Positions 56,984 through 64,000 of a DNA stretch of 64,000 bases are shown here, in pieces. The number at the start of each line of letters is the position of its first letter. Position 1 is the stretch's first letter. The notes under the pieces are model-generated. The model was given only the letters and a program-made list of their open reading frames with translations, had not been told where the DNA came from and did not search any database. Location of the stretch: NCBI RefSeq assembly GCF_027214025.1, contig NZ_JAPWHB010000006.1, positions 1-64,000 on the forward strand, read 5' to 3'. A program made the translations under genes and the position numbers. The stretch comes from Parahoeflea alexandrii (GTDB lineage: Bacteria; Pseudomonadota; Alphaproteobacteria; Rhizobiales; Rhizobiaceae).

Positions 56984-57495
56984 GCGTTGACCCGTCAGTC
57001 AGCCTGGCGATTGCCGTCGAGGCCGGGGAGTGGGGGGACGTCGGGGCAATCGAGGCTTTGGCGCAGACCGCGCTTGCGGCGGCCGTGCGCGACCTGACGG
57101 AACGGGAGGGCCAGCCCTTTCCGGAAGAGCCGCCGGAAGTGTCGCTGGTTCTCGCCGATGATGCGATGATGGCCGATATCAACAGCCAGTGGCGAAATCA
57201 GCCCAAGCCGACCAATGTGCTGTCCTTTCCGGCGTTTCCGCTGGCGCCGGGCGGCCAGCCTGGCCCGATGCTTGGCGACATCATCCTGGCCCGCGAGACG
57301 ATCGAGCGCGAGGCCGCCGACCTGGGCAAGCCGGTCGACGAGCACATCACGCACCTCATCGTGCACGGATTTCTTCATCTTTTCGGCTACGATCACATCG
57401 AAAACAGCGATGCCGAGAAAATGGAAGCGATCGAGACTCGCATTTTGACCTCGCTTAACCTATCTGACCCATACGGCGATACAGAGCCGGTTTGA
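56980..57495 (+). CDS. ybeY: Endoribonuclease YbeY
   Basis: A 171-residue metal-dependent endoribonuclease involved in 16S rRNA 3' maturation and ribosome quality control. The zinc-binding H-x3-H-x5-H motif is in HLIVHGFLHLFGYDHIEN. WRNQPKPTNVLSFPAF and LGDIILARETIEREA are other conserved family features. Fully coupled to ybeZ, 13 bases before corC. Confidence 0.95.
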
Positions 57496-57508
57496 TATTG
57501 AAGAGACG

Positions 57509-58651
57509 ATGACAGAGAGCAATGCCCCGGCCGAGACCGGAGACGCGCAAGGCGCTTCAAGCGCTTCATCTACCGAAGAAGCTCCCAGTTATCTTCCCGT
57601 GCCTGTGCGCAGGGAAGAGGTGGCCGTCCAGCAGGACGAACGCTCTGGAATGGGGCTGTGGCAACGTCTCATGCGTGCCATGTTTCCGCCCTCCGACCGC
57701 GAATCCATCCGCGAGGACCTCAACGACGCGTTGCAGTCCGGCGGTGAATTGCATGAGGCGTTCTCGCCCGACGAACGTGCCATGCTGCACAACATCCTCC
57801 GGCTCCGCGAGGTCCGTGTCGAGGACCTGATGGTTCCGCGCGCCGATGTCGAGGCGGTCGATCAGACCACCTCGCTTGGTCGTCTACTCGAGATCTTCGA
57901 GGAATCGGGCCGCTCCCGCATGCCGGTCTATGCCGAAAATCTCGATGATCCGCGCGGCATGATCCATATCCGCGACCTTCTTGCCTGGATAACAAAGCAG
58001 GCGCGCACCAAGCGCAAGTCCACGGCCAAGAATGCCGCCAGCCTTCAAAAGGTCAACTCGCTCAATGCGCTGGAGCTGTCCCGGGTTGACCTGAGCAAGA
58101 CGCTTCAGGAATCGGGCATCACCCGCAAGGTGCTGTTCGTGCCGGCTTCGATGCTGGCGTCGGACCTGATGCAGCGCATGCAGGCCAACCGCATCCAGAT
58201 GGCGCTGGTCATCGACGAATATGGCGGCACCGACGGACTGGTCTCGCTCGAGGACATTGTCGAGATGGTGGTCGGCGACATTGCCGACGAGCATGACGAT
58301 GAAGAGGAAACGCTGATCAGCAAGGCCGGCGAGGACATCTGGGTTGTCGACGCCAAGGCCGAGCTTGAGGACCTGGCCGAGGAGATCGGACCGGATTTCG
58401 ACATTCGCGAGCAAAGCGAGGAGGTCGACACCATCGGCGGACTGATCTTCTCCGAACTCGGCCGCGTGCCGGCCCGCGGCGAGGTCGTCCAGGCACTGCC
58501 CGGTTTCGAATTTCATGTGATGGATGCCGATCCGCGCCGCGTCAAACGCGTGCGTATCATCAGGAAACGCCAGGCTCCGCGCCGTCGCCTTTCCCGTGGC
58601 GAGACGGCTCCCAAGAAAGACTCCGGTCCCGGTAACGCCAGCGCCGCATGA
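57509..58651 (+). CDS. CorC/TlyC family CBS-domain protein
   Basis: A 380-residue protein. After an acidic, variable N-terminus there are two CBS domains (RVEDLMVPRADVEAVDQTTSLGRLLEIFEESGRSRMPVY, and SMLASDLMQRMQANRIQMALVIDEYGGTDGLVSLEDIVE) and a CorC_HlyC (transporter-associated) domain near the end (DIREQSEEVDTIGGLIFSELGRVPARGEVVQALPGFEFHVMDADPRRVKRVRI). No DUF21 membrane domain is present, so it is the soluble CorC-like form. Proposed role is magnesium/cobalt handling, unproven here. Followed by a gap with a terminator-like structure. Confidence 0.9.
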   Translation: MTESNAPAETGDAQGASSASSTEEAPSYLPVPVRREEVAVQQDERSGMGLWQRLMRAMFPPSDRESIREDLNDALQSGGELHEAFSPDERAMLHNILRLREVRVEDLMVPRADVEAVDQTTSLGRLLEIFEESGRSRMPVYAENLDDPRGMIHIRDLLAWITKQARTKRKSTAKNAASLQKVNSLNALELSRVDLSKTLQESGITRKVLFVPASMLASDLMQRMQANRIQMALVIDEYGGTDGLVSLEDIVEMVVGDIADEHDDEEETLISKAGEDIWVVDAKAELEDLAEEIGPDFDIREQSEEVDTIGGLIFSELGRVPARGEVVQALPGFEFHVMDADPRRVKRVRIIRKRQAPRRRLSRGETAPKKDSGPGNASAA

Positions 58652-58713
58652 GGCGGTGGCGGTCTTTGTCGCGGTAACCCTGCATCCCGGTCCCGCCCGG
58701 CAAGCGCCCGGAT

Positions 58714-58770
58714 CCGCGGCCGGCCGGACAAAAAAGCCGGGAGCAGCGACGGACATCGCCGCGGTTTTTT
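58714..58770 (+). terminator. Possible terminator between corC and lnt
   Basis: CCGCGGC at 58714-58720 and GCCGCGG at 58758-58764 are exact complements with a long inner loop of 37 bases, followed by six Ts. The long loop makes it uncertain. Confidence 0.35.
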
Positions 58771-58849
58771 GAAAGGATACCGCAACTGATTCGCTTGGCC
58801 GGAACGCGCCGGACAAGCCGGATCCCTGTTGGCTGGGAGTAGACCGGAT

Positions 58850-60445
58850 TTGGAACGGATCGCTGAATCCATCATGTTGAGCTGGGGCTTCAAACGCCTG
58901 CTCCTGGCTTTCGCCGCCGGCGCGCTGTCTGTTCTGGCCTTGCCGCCGTTCAATTTCTTTGCCGTTCTGTTCGTCTCGTTTCCGGTTCTGGTCTGGTTGC
59001 TCGATGGCGCCAGCGGTTCGGCTGAGCGGGGCATACTCGGGCGGATGCGCCCTGCCTTTGCCACCGGCTGGTGGTTCGGCTTCGGCTATTTCGTGGCCGG
59101 CCTCTGGTGGCTGGGCAATGCGCTGCTGGTCGATGCGAACGGCTTCGCCTGGGCCTTGCCGCTTGCCGTGCTCGGTCTGCCAGCGCTGCTGGCGCTGTTC
59201 TATGGCGTGGCCACCTCGCTTGCCTGGCTGCTGTGGTCGGATGGAATCGGGCGTATCGCGGCGCTTGGTGCGGCTTTCGGGCTGATTGAATGGGGCCGCA
59301 GCTTTGTCCTGACCGGTTTCCCCTGGAACGCCATCGGCTATGCGGCGATGCCGGCGCCGCTGATGATGCAGTCGGTCGAGCTTGTCGGCATTTTCGGCAT
59401 GTCGGCGCTGACTGTGTTCGTGTTTTCGGCGCCCGCCCTGATCGGCACGAGGCGCGGCGCGGTTGCCGGGATGGTCGCGGCGCTGGCACTTTTCTCCGCC
59501 CATGTCGGCTATGGCTGGTTTGCGCTTCATCGTCTCGATCGCTCCGGGCTGACGCCCGCCGAGGCCGTGATCCGGATTGTGCAGCCGGCTATCGATCAGT
59601 CGCAGAAGTGGGATCTGGAAGAGCGCGAGCGGATATTCTCGCGTTTGCTGGCGTTCAGCGCCCTGGCGCCGCGCGAGGGCGAGCCGCGTCCCACCCACAT
59701 TGTCTGGCCCGAGACCGCGCTGCCGTTCCTGCTCACCGAGAATCCCGGCGCTCTCTCGCGCATTGCCGACATGCTGCAGGTGGGCCAGACCCTGATAACC
59801 GGCGCAGTCCGGTTCGAGGACGGGGCCGGAGGCGCGGCACAACGTTACTACAACACCATCTACGTCATTGACGACGAGGGCCAGATCATCGGATCCGCCG
59901 ACAAGGCTCATCTGGTTCCCTTCGGCGAGTATCTGCCATTCGAGGCGTCGCTTCGGCGTCTCGGTCTGACTCCGGTGGCCGAAACCTTTGGCGGGTTTTC
60001 CGCCGCCGACCGGCGCGGCATGCTGTCTTTGCCGGGCGGACTGGGTGCCGTTCCGCTGATTTGTTACGAGGCGATCTTCCCGGATCTGTCGGTCGTGCCT
60101 GAAGGCAGGGGGGATTTGCTGCTCAATCTGACCAATGACGCCTGGTACGGCATCACGCCAGGCCCTTATCAGCACCTGCACCAGGCGCAGCTGCGGGCTG
60201 TCGAGACCCGGCTTCCGCTGGTCCGCGCAGCCAATAGCGGCATCTCCGCCGTGGTCGACGCCGGCGGCCGCATTGTCGGCAGTCTGCCGCTTGGCGAGGC
60301 CGGCGTTTTCGATGTCCGGTTGCCGTCCCGCGCTGATCAATTTTCGCTTATAAGAATTAGGCGATTTAACTTTGGATTGATAATCGCCATAATGGTGGTG
60401 ATGGCGCTCTTTGCTCGCAAAAGTAAAAATCAACGGTTTGATTGA
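58850..60445 (+). CDS. lnt: Apolipoprotein N-acyltransferase, TTG start
   Basis: A 531-residue inner-membrane enzyme that adds the third acyl chain to lipoproteins. About six to eight membrane helices are at the N-terminus (LLLAFAAGALSVLALPPFNFFAVLFVSFPVLVWLLDG), followed by the periplasmic nitrilase domain with catalytic Glu in HIVWPETALPFLL (~E280), Lys in ADKAHLVPFGEYLPFE, and Cys in PLICYEAIFPD. The preferred start is TTG 58850 (LERIAESIM), preceded by GGGAG; an earlier TTG at 58829 and a later ATG at 58874 are possible. The protein family starts with MERL/MERIA-like residues. Confidence 0.93.
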   Translation: MERIAESIMLSWGFKRLLLAFAAGALSVLALPPFNFFAVLFVSFPVLVWLLDGASGSAERGILGRMRPAFATGWWFGFGYFVAGLWWLGNALLVDANGFAWALPLAVLGLPALLALFYGVATSLAWLLWSDGIGRIAALGAAFGLIEWGRSFVLTGFPWNAIGYAAMPAPLMMQSVELVGIFGMSALTVFVFSAPALIGTRRGAVAGMVAALALFSAHVGYGWFALHRLDRSGLTPAEAVIRIVQPAIDQSQKWDLEERERIFSRLLAFSALAPREGEPRPTHIVWPETALPFLLTENPGALSRIADMLQVGQTLITGAVRFEDGAGGAAQRYYNTIYVIDDEGQIIGSADKAHLVPFGEYLPFEASLRRLGLTPVAETFGGFSAADRRGMLSLPGGLGAVPLICYEAIFPDLSVVPEGRGDLLLNLTNDAWYGITPGPYQHLHQAQLRAVETRLPLVRAANSGISAVVDAGGRIVGSLPLGEAGVFDVRLPSRADQFSLIRIRRFNFGLIIAIMVVMALFARKSKNQRFD

Positions 60446-60513
60446 CGCAAAACCCCCAAAATAGCATAGTTGTTTTCGTCAACCCAATTCCCGTCTTGAT
60501 CATGGACCAACTG

Positions 60514-60535
60514 ACCGGGTTCCTCCGGTTTTTTT
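60514..60535 (+). terminator. Terminator after lnt
   Basis: ACCGG pairs with CCGGT around a six-base loop, followed by seven Ts, ~70 bases after lnt and ~60 before the next gene. Confidence 0.6.
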
Positions 60536-60596
60536 GAACTGCAATCAAAACGGGATAAAGCAACAATAGAGCCGAGGCTCTTGTCAGGACGAAAGT

Positions 60597-61016
60597 ATGA
60601 TTGAAAACAAGAAAAAGCCCAATCCGATCGACATCCATGTCGGCAGCCGGATCCGTCTTCGGCGCACCATGCTGGGCATGAGCCAGGAGAAGCTCGGAGA
60701 AGCGTTAGGCATCACCTTTCAGCAGATCCAGAAATATGAAAAGGGCACCAACCGTGTCGGTGCCAGCCGCCTGCAGAACATCTCGACCATTCTGAATGTT
60801 CCGGTCAGTTTCTTCTTTGAAGATGCCCCGGGCGATCCGGCGACGGCCCAGCCGGGAATGGCCGAGGCCAACAGCTCGAACTATGTGGTCGACTTCCTGT
60901 CTTCGTCCGAAGGGCTGCAGCTCAACCGGGCCTTCATCAAGATCCCTGACCCCAAGGTCCGGCGCAAGCTGGTGGATCTGGTCAAGTCGCTGGCATCCGA
61001 ACCGGACTCCGACTGA
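60597..61016 (+). CDS. XRE family regulator (PhrR/PraR-like)
   Basis: A 139-residue regulator with an N-terminal Cro/C1-type HTH (HVGSRIRLRRTMLGMSQEKLGEALGITFQQIQKYEKGTNRVGASRLQNISTILNVPVSFFF, residues ~15-75) and a C-terminal helix-rich part with VDFLSSSEGLQLNRAFIKIPDPKVRRKLVDLVKSLA. This is the layout of the rhizobial PhrR/PraR-type regulators, and the place between lnt and metK matches. In rhizobia these proteins respond to acid stress or control surface attachment; which of these applies is unknown. It has its own strong terminator. Confidence 0.88.
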   Translation: MIENKKKPNPIDIHVGSRIRLRRTMLGMSQEKLGEALGITFQQIQKYEKGTNRVGASRLQNISTILNVPVSFFFEDAPGDPATAQPGMAEANSSNYVVDFLSSSEGLQLNRAFIKIPDPKVRRKLVDLVKSLASEPDSD

Positions 61017-61063
61017 ACCTCCTGTTCCCGTCCCCGGATGGGTTCGGGCAGGATTTCAGCTGT

Positions 61064-61109
61064 AAAAGCGCCGCGTGCCGTACTCGCCGAGTTCGGACGC
61101 GGCGCTTTT
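61064..61109 (+). terminator. Strong intrinsic terminator after the PhrR-like gene
   Basis: AAAAGCGCCGCGT and ACGCGGCGCTTTT are perfectly complementary (13 bp) with a 20-base loop; the arm itself ends in four Ts. It lies ~50 bases after the stop. Confidence 0.85.
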
Positions 61110-61175
61110 GTTCCGGCGGTCTTCCCTGGCCAGATGCCAGACGGGCCGGCTGGGTCAGGGATCTAATCTAATCAT

Positions 61176-61191
61176 ATCAAGATATATTTAT
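61176..61191. promoter_or_regulatory. Candidate SahR/SamR-type operator upstream of metK
   Basis: ATCAAGATATATTTAT is an imperfect palindrome (12 of 16 positions symmetric) 74 bases before metK, within an AT-rich stretch unlike its surroundings. ArsR-family regulators of the SAM/SAH cycle bind AT-rich palindromes with this look upstream of metK and ahcY in Alphaproteobacteria; the exact consensus is from memory. It may overlap the promoter. Confidence 0.45.
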
Positions 61192-61195
61192 GTCA

Positions 61196-61212
61196 TTCTG
61201 ACCTTGTCAGAA
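61196..61212. promoter_or_regulatory. 7-base inverted repeat in the metK leader
   Basis: TTCTGAC-CTT-GTCAGAA is an exact inverted repeat located ~50 bases before the metK start and just after the AT-rich palindrome. It could be a second operator or an RNA hairpin. I could not match the leader to a known SAM riboswitch class by eye. Confidence 0.4.
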
Positions 61213-61264
61213 TCATGCGTTGCCACTAAACGTTCTCGACCACTTCAATCTGATGGAGCCTGCC

Positions 61265-62506
61265 ATGGAGCGCTCGACTTTCCTTTTCACCAGTGAATCC
61301 GTATCCGAAGGTCACCCCGACAAGGTGTGCGACCGCATTTCGGACGAGATTGTCGATCTGGTCTATCGCGAGGCGAAGAAAACCGGTGTTGATCCGTGGA
61401 GCGTGCGGGTTGCCTGCGAAACGCTGGCGACGACCAACCGCGTTGTGATCGCCGGCGAGGTTCGCGTGCCGCCATCGCTGGTCAAGCTCGACAAGAACGG
61501 CAAGGAAGTCATCAATCCGGCCAAGTTCAAGTCCGCCGCCCGCAAGGCCATCAAGTCGATCGGCTACGAGCAGGAGGGCTTCCACTGGAAGACCGCCAAG
61601 GTCGAGGTGCTGCTGCATTTCCAGTCGGCCCACATCGCGCAGGGCGTCGACAATGCGGCCGATCATCAGGGCTCTGAAGGTGCTGGCGACCAGGGCATCA
61701 TGTTCGGCTACGCCTGCAACGAGACGCCGGAACTGATGCCGGCGCCGATCTACTACAGCCACAAGATCCTCGAACTGCTCGCCGCCGCCCGCCACAAGGG
61801 CGAGGGCGATGTCGGCAAGCTCGGCCCGGACGCGAAGAGCCAGGTCACCGTGCGCTACGTCGATGGCAAGCCGTCGGAAGTGGTCTCCATCGTGCTGTCC
61901 ACACAGCATCTCGACGGCAGCTGGGATTCGGCCAAGGTGCGCCAGGTCGTTGAGCCCTACATCCGCGAGGCGCTGACCGGCCTCAAGATCGCCGACGACT
62001 GCAAGTGGTATGTCAATCCGACCGGCAAGTTCGAAATCGGCGGTCCCGATGGCGATGCAGGCCTGACCGGCCGCAAGATCATTGTCGACACCTATGGCGG
62101 CGCAGCTCCCCATGGCGGCGGCGCCTTCTCCGGCAAGGACACCACCAAGGTCGACCGCTCCGCGGCTTACGCCGCGCGCTACCTGGCCAAGAACGCGATT
62201 GCCGCCGGTCTCGCCGAGCGCTGCACCATCCAGCTGGCCTATGCCATCGGCGTTGCCCAGCCGCTGTCGATCAACGTCAATTTCCATGACACCGGGAAAG
62301 TCTCCGAGGCTGCCCTCGAAGAGGCGCTGCCCAAGGTGATGGACCTGACGCCGCGCGGCATTCGTGCCCATCTCGATCTCAACAAGCCGATTTATGCGCG
62401 CACCGCAGCCTATGGCCATTTCGGCCGCAAGGCGGGCCGTGACGGCTCGTTCTCCTGGGAGAAGCTTGACCTGGTCAAGCCGCTCAAGGAAGCCCTCAAG
62501 GGCTGA
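61265..62506 (+). CDS. metK: S-adenosylmethionine synthetase
   Basis: A 413-residue enzyme joining methionine and ATP to form SAM. The conserved motifs are [26 protein letters not shown] at the N-terminus, [21 protein letters not shown] (P-loop-like, ~120), and [27 protein letters not shown] (~275). ATG 61265 is preferred: GGAG lies six bases upstream (within the alternative ATG at 61253) and the family N-terminus starts there. It has a complex leader and a repeat element after it. Confidence 0.97.
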   Translation: MERSTFLFTSESVSEGHPDKVCDRISDEIVDLVYREAKKTGVDPWSVRVACETLATTNRVVIAGEVRVPPSLVKLDKNGKEVINPAKFKSAARKAIKSIGYEQEGFHWKTAKVEVLLHFQSAHIAQGVDNAADHQGSEGAGDQGIMFGYACNETPELMPAPIYYSHKILELLAAARHKGEGDVGKLGPDAKSQVTVRYVDGKPSEVVSIVLSTQHLDGSWDSAKVRQVVEPYIREALTGLKIADDCKWYVNPTGKFEIGGPDGDAGLTGRKIIVDTYGGAAPHGGGAFSGKDTTKVDRSAAYAARYLAKNAIAAGLAERCTIQLAYAIGVAQPLSINVNFHDTGKVSEAALEEALPKVMDLTPRGIRAHLDLNKPIYARTAAYGHFGRKAGRDGSFSWEKLDLVKPLKEALKG

Positions 62507-62514
62507 CGCTCTCT

Positions 62515-62614
62515 ACAGCATTGCGCATCCAATTGGATGCGCAATGCTGTGGATTCGTGAAGTCATGCATGTACGTTATCGCTCAAATGAATCCATTTGA
62601 GCGCGACATGCACT
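62515..62614. repeat. RIME-like element with two palindromes
   Basis: A 100-base block between metK and trmB. The first part, 62515-62550, is a 36-base perfect palindrome (arms ACAGCATTGCGCATCC). The second lobe has GCTCAAATG at 62581 and CATTTGAGC ending at 62602 around AATC, flanked by TGCATGT and ACATGCA, forming an outer stem. Two large palindromes in ~100 bases is the layout described for rhizobial RIME1 intergenic elements; sequence identity was not tested. It may also help end metK transcription. Confidence 0.6.
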
Positions 62615-62629
62615 AGCAGGTTCAATGCA

Positions 62630-63334
62630 ATGACCAGCCCGCAACGGCGCAGCCGGTCGACCGAGGCATTTTACGGTCGCCGCAAGGGGAAGACGCTCAA
62701 GGCTCCGCAGGCCGAGGCGCTGTCGGCGCTTCTGCCGGTGCTGAAGCTTGATCTGTCTTCTCCTCCGCCCGATCCGCTGGCGGCGCTTTGGCCGAAACCG
62801 GTCTCGACGACAAGGCTTGAAATCGGCTTTGGCGGCGGTGAGCATCTGCTTCACCGGGCCCGCCATGCCCCCGGCACCGGTTTCATCGGCGTTGAACCCT
62901 TCGTCAATTCCATGGCCAAGCTGCTGGCAAGCCTGGAAACCGAAGGGCTGGAGAACATCCGCCTTTATGACGACGATGCCACGCGGGTGCTCGACTGGCT
63001 TCCCGATGCCTGCCTCGACCACATCGATCTGCTCTACCCCGATCCCTGGCCCAAGAAGAAGCACTGGAAACGCCGTTTCGTTTCCAGGCTCAACCTCGAC
63101 CGATTTGCCCGCGTCCTCAAGCCCGGCGGCCGGTTCTGTTTCGCCTCCGATATTGATACCTATGTGAACTGGACGCTGGCCCACATTGCCGCCCATCCGG
63201 ACTTTGAGTGGACCGCCCGCAAGGCCGCGGACTGGCGCATGCCGTGGGAAGGGTGGCCCGGCACCCGCTACGAGGCCAAGGCCATCCGCGAGGGCCGCAC
63301 GCCCTGCTACCTGGAATTCGTTCGCCTCGGCTGA
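62630..63334 (+). CDS. trmB: tRNA (guanine-N7)-methyltransferase
   Basis: A 234-residue SAM-dependent enzyme that makes m7G46 in tRNA. Motifs are [15 protein letters not shown] (SAM loop) at ~65, [15 protein letters not shown], and the family hallmark [21 protein letters not shown] at ~137 and [19 protein letters not shown] at the end. Length normal. ATG 62630 is chosen because upstream in-frame codons fall in the repeat element. Confidence 0.95.
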   Translation: MTSPQRRSRSTEAFYGRRKGKTLKAPQAEALSALLPVLKLDLSSPPPDPLAALWPKPVSTTRLEIGFGGGEHLLHRARHAPGTGFIGVEPFVNSMAKLLASLETEGLENIRLYDDDATRVLDWLPDACLDHIDLLYPDPWPKKKHWKRRFVSRLNLDRFARVLKPGGRFCFASDIDTYVNWTLAHIAAHPDFEWTARKAADWRMPWEGWPGTRYEAKAIREGRTPCYLEFVRLG

Positions 63335-63630
63335 CAGGCCGCCGGCATCGGCGTACTTGACGGGCGCCGCAGCCCGAATACCGGAATTCCCTTGCCGAAG
63401 CGGTCGAATGAGTCTATATGGACTTCAAATTCTTGATCGCTATGAACAAGGGTGGGCCCGCGAGGACCCGCTCTTTTTTGTTGCCAGGCGATCAGTTGAA
63501 CCATCGCAGCGCGCGTTGCCTCGGGGAGGACACCAGAGGACGCTGCAGCACTTTCAATGTGCTGCATGTTTTATCCTTCGAATCCTCCGGGAGGTTGGCG
63601 GGTGCATGCAGCAGCCAGGACAAGGTCCCG

Positions 63631-64000
63631 ATGACAGACGAAACCGCGATGCCCAATGATGACAGACTGGTTACGGAAACCGGCGTTGACGCGCGCATTG
63701 CCGAAATCGTCGAGCCCGTGATCCAGGCGCTGGACATGCGCCTGGTGCGGGTTCGCCTGTCTGGCCAGAACGGCCTGACCCTGCAGATCATGGCCGAGCG
63801 CAACGACGGCACCATGAGTGTTGAGGATTGCGAGGCGGTATCCCGTGCCATCTCCCCGGTGCTTGATGTTGAGGACCCGGTCGAGAAGGCGTATCATCTG
63901 GAAATATCGTCGCCCGGCATTGACCGCCCGCTGGTGCGCAAGTCCGATTTTATCCGCTGGGAAGGTCATCTCGCCCGTTGTGACGCGTCCGTGCTGATCA
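63631..64000 (+). CDS. rimP: Ribosome maturation factor RimP, 3'-truncated by the window
   Basis: The frame starts at ATG 63631 (AGGA upstream) and runs without a stop to 64000, 123 codons. The translation starts [20 protein letters not shown], and continues with LRVRLSG-like strand, [26 protein letters not shown] and [26 protein letters not shown], which are the N-terminal RimP domain and its SSPGxDRPL signature. RimP helps mature the 30S subunit and usually starts the rimP-nusA-infB operon, expected beyond the right edge. Confidence 0.95.
   Translation, partial: MTDETAMPNDDRLVTETGVDARIAEIVEPVIQALDMRLVRVRLSGQNGLTLQIMAERNDGTMSVEDCEAVSRAISPVLDVEDPVEKAYHLEISSPGIDRPLVRKSDFIRWEGHLARCDASVLI

Noticed and set aside
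57884-60433. 849-codon open frame on the minus strand opposite corC and lnt
   Set aside because: Antisense shadow of two confident genes; composition is low complexity and polar with no fold signature.
61100-61264. SAM-II or other SAM riboswitch before metK
   Set aside because: I could not place the conserved core of any known SAM riboswitch; kept only as a test to run.
63186-63659. 157-codon frame overlapping the trmB end and rimP start
   Set aside because: Shadow frame; trmB and rimP in the neighbouring frames are certain.

Overview
The window is a 64 kb, GC-rich (low 60s % by eye), gene-dense piece of an alphaproteobacterial chromosome, almost certainly Rhizobiales (Hyphomicrobiales) and closest in feel to the Rhizobiaceae/Phyllobacteriaceae (for example Hoeflea-like marine genera; the genus is a guess). 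The reasons are the gene orders infC-rpmI-rplT-pheS-pheT, glnD-murJ-trpS-usp-nfu-tsaB-rimI-fur/mur-plsC-miaB-phoH-ybeY-corC-lnt-xre-metK-trmB-rimP, an Irr-type iron control element (ICE) in front of a membrane-bound ferritin gene (mbfA), a transglutaminase-like cysteine peptidase, DUF2244, and paired intergenic palindromes organised like the rhizobial RIME elements.

Layout. (1) 1-8370: surface polysaccharide genes. A minus-strand run (epimerase, C-methyltransferase-like protein, small methyltransferase, DegT aminotransferase, GT2 glycosyltransferase, and the start of a membrane protein cut by the left edge) has very tight overlaps; a divergent plus-strand pair encodes an O-antigen ligase/polymerase-like protein and a fused epimerase/undecaprenyl-phosphate sugar transferase. 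(2) 8386-12144: a SulP transporter without a STAS domain behind an XRE regulator that has a perfect inverted repeat upstream, then a papain-like YiiX-type protein divergent from mbfA. (3) 12368-17247: a FlaA1/CapD-type nucleotide-sugar dehydratase, an MFS transporter, a cysteine peptidase and an alpha/beta hydrolase. (4) 17441-23105: translation genes infC (ATT start), rpmI, rplT, pheS, an unknown gene inserted between pheS and pheT, and pheT. (5) 23304-30605: NAMPT-type nadV, gtrA, a Gfo/Idh/MocA oxidoreductase, and a likely lipid-linked sugar module (methyltransferase, SMR-like carrier, GtrB-like GT2, and a large GT-C-like membrane protein starting with TTG).

(6) 30715-39255: MepA endopeptidase, mgsA, glk, an MsbA-type ABC exporter, dapB, gpmA, an Ada-like AraC/methyltransferase, a DUF2244 protein and nth. 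(7) 39414-41117: a visibly AT-richer DUF4236/SH3 gene, a probable acquired insert. (8) 41303-44841: a CysZ/EI24-like membrane protein and a two-gene cassette joining a GNAT/C39-peptidase fusion to a RimK-like ATP-grasp ligase; this is the best candidate for an uncharacterised biochemical system. (9) 44970-64000: the conserved housekeeping block from glnD to the 5' part of rimP, which runs off the right edge.

No rRNA, tRNA, CRISPR array, transposase or integrase was recognised. Functional calls rest on recognised motifs and gene order read by eye; no database search was possible. Long open frames opposite miaB-phoH, pheT, corC-lnt and others are shadows of GC-rich coding sequence and are not listed as genes.
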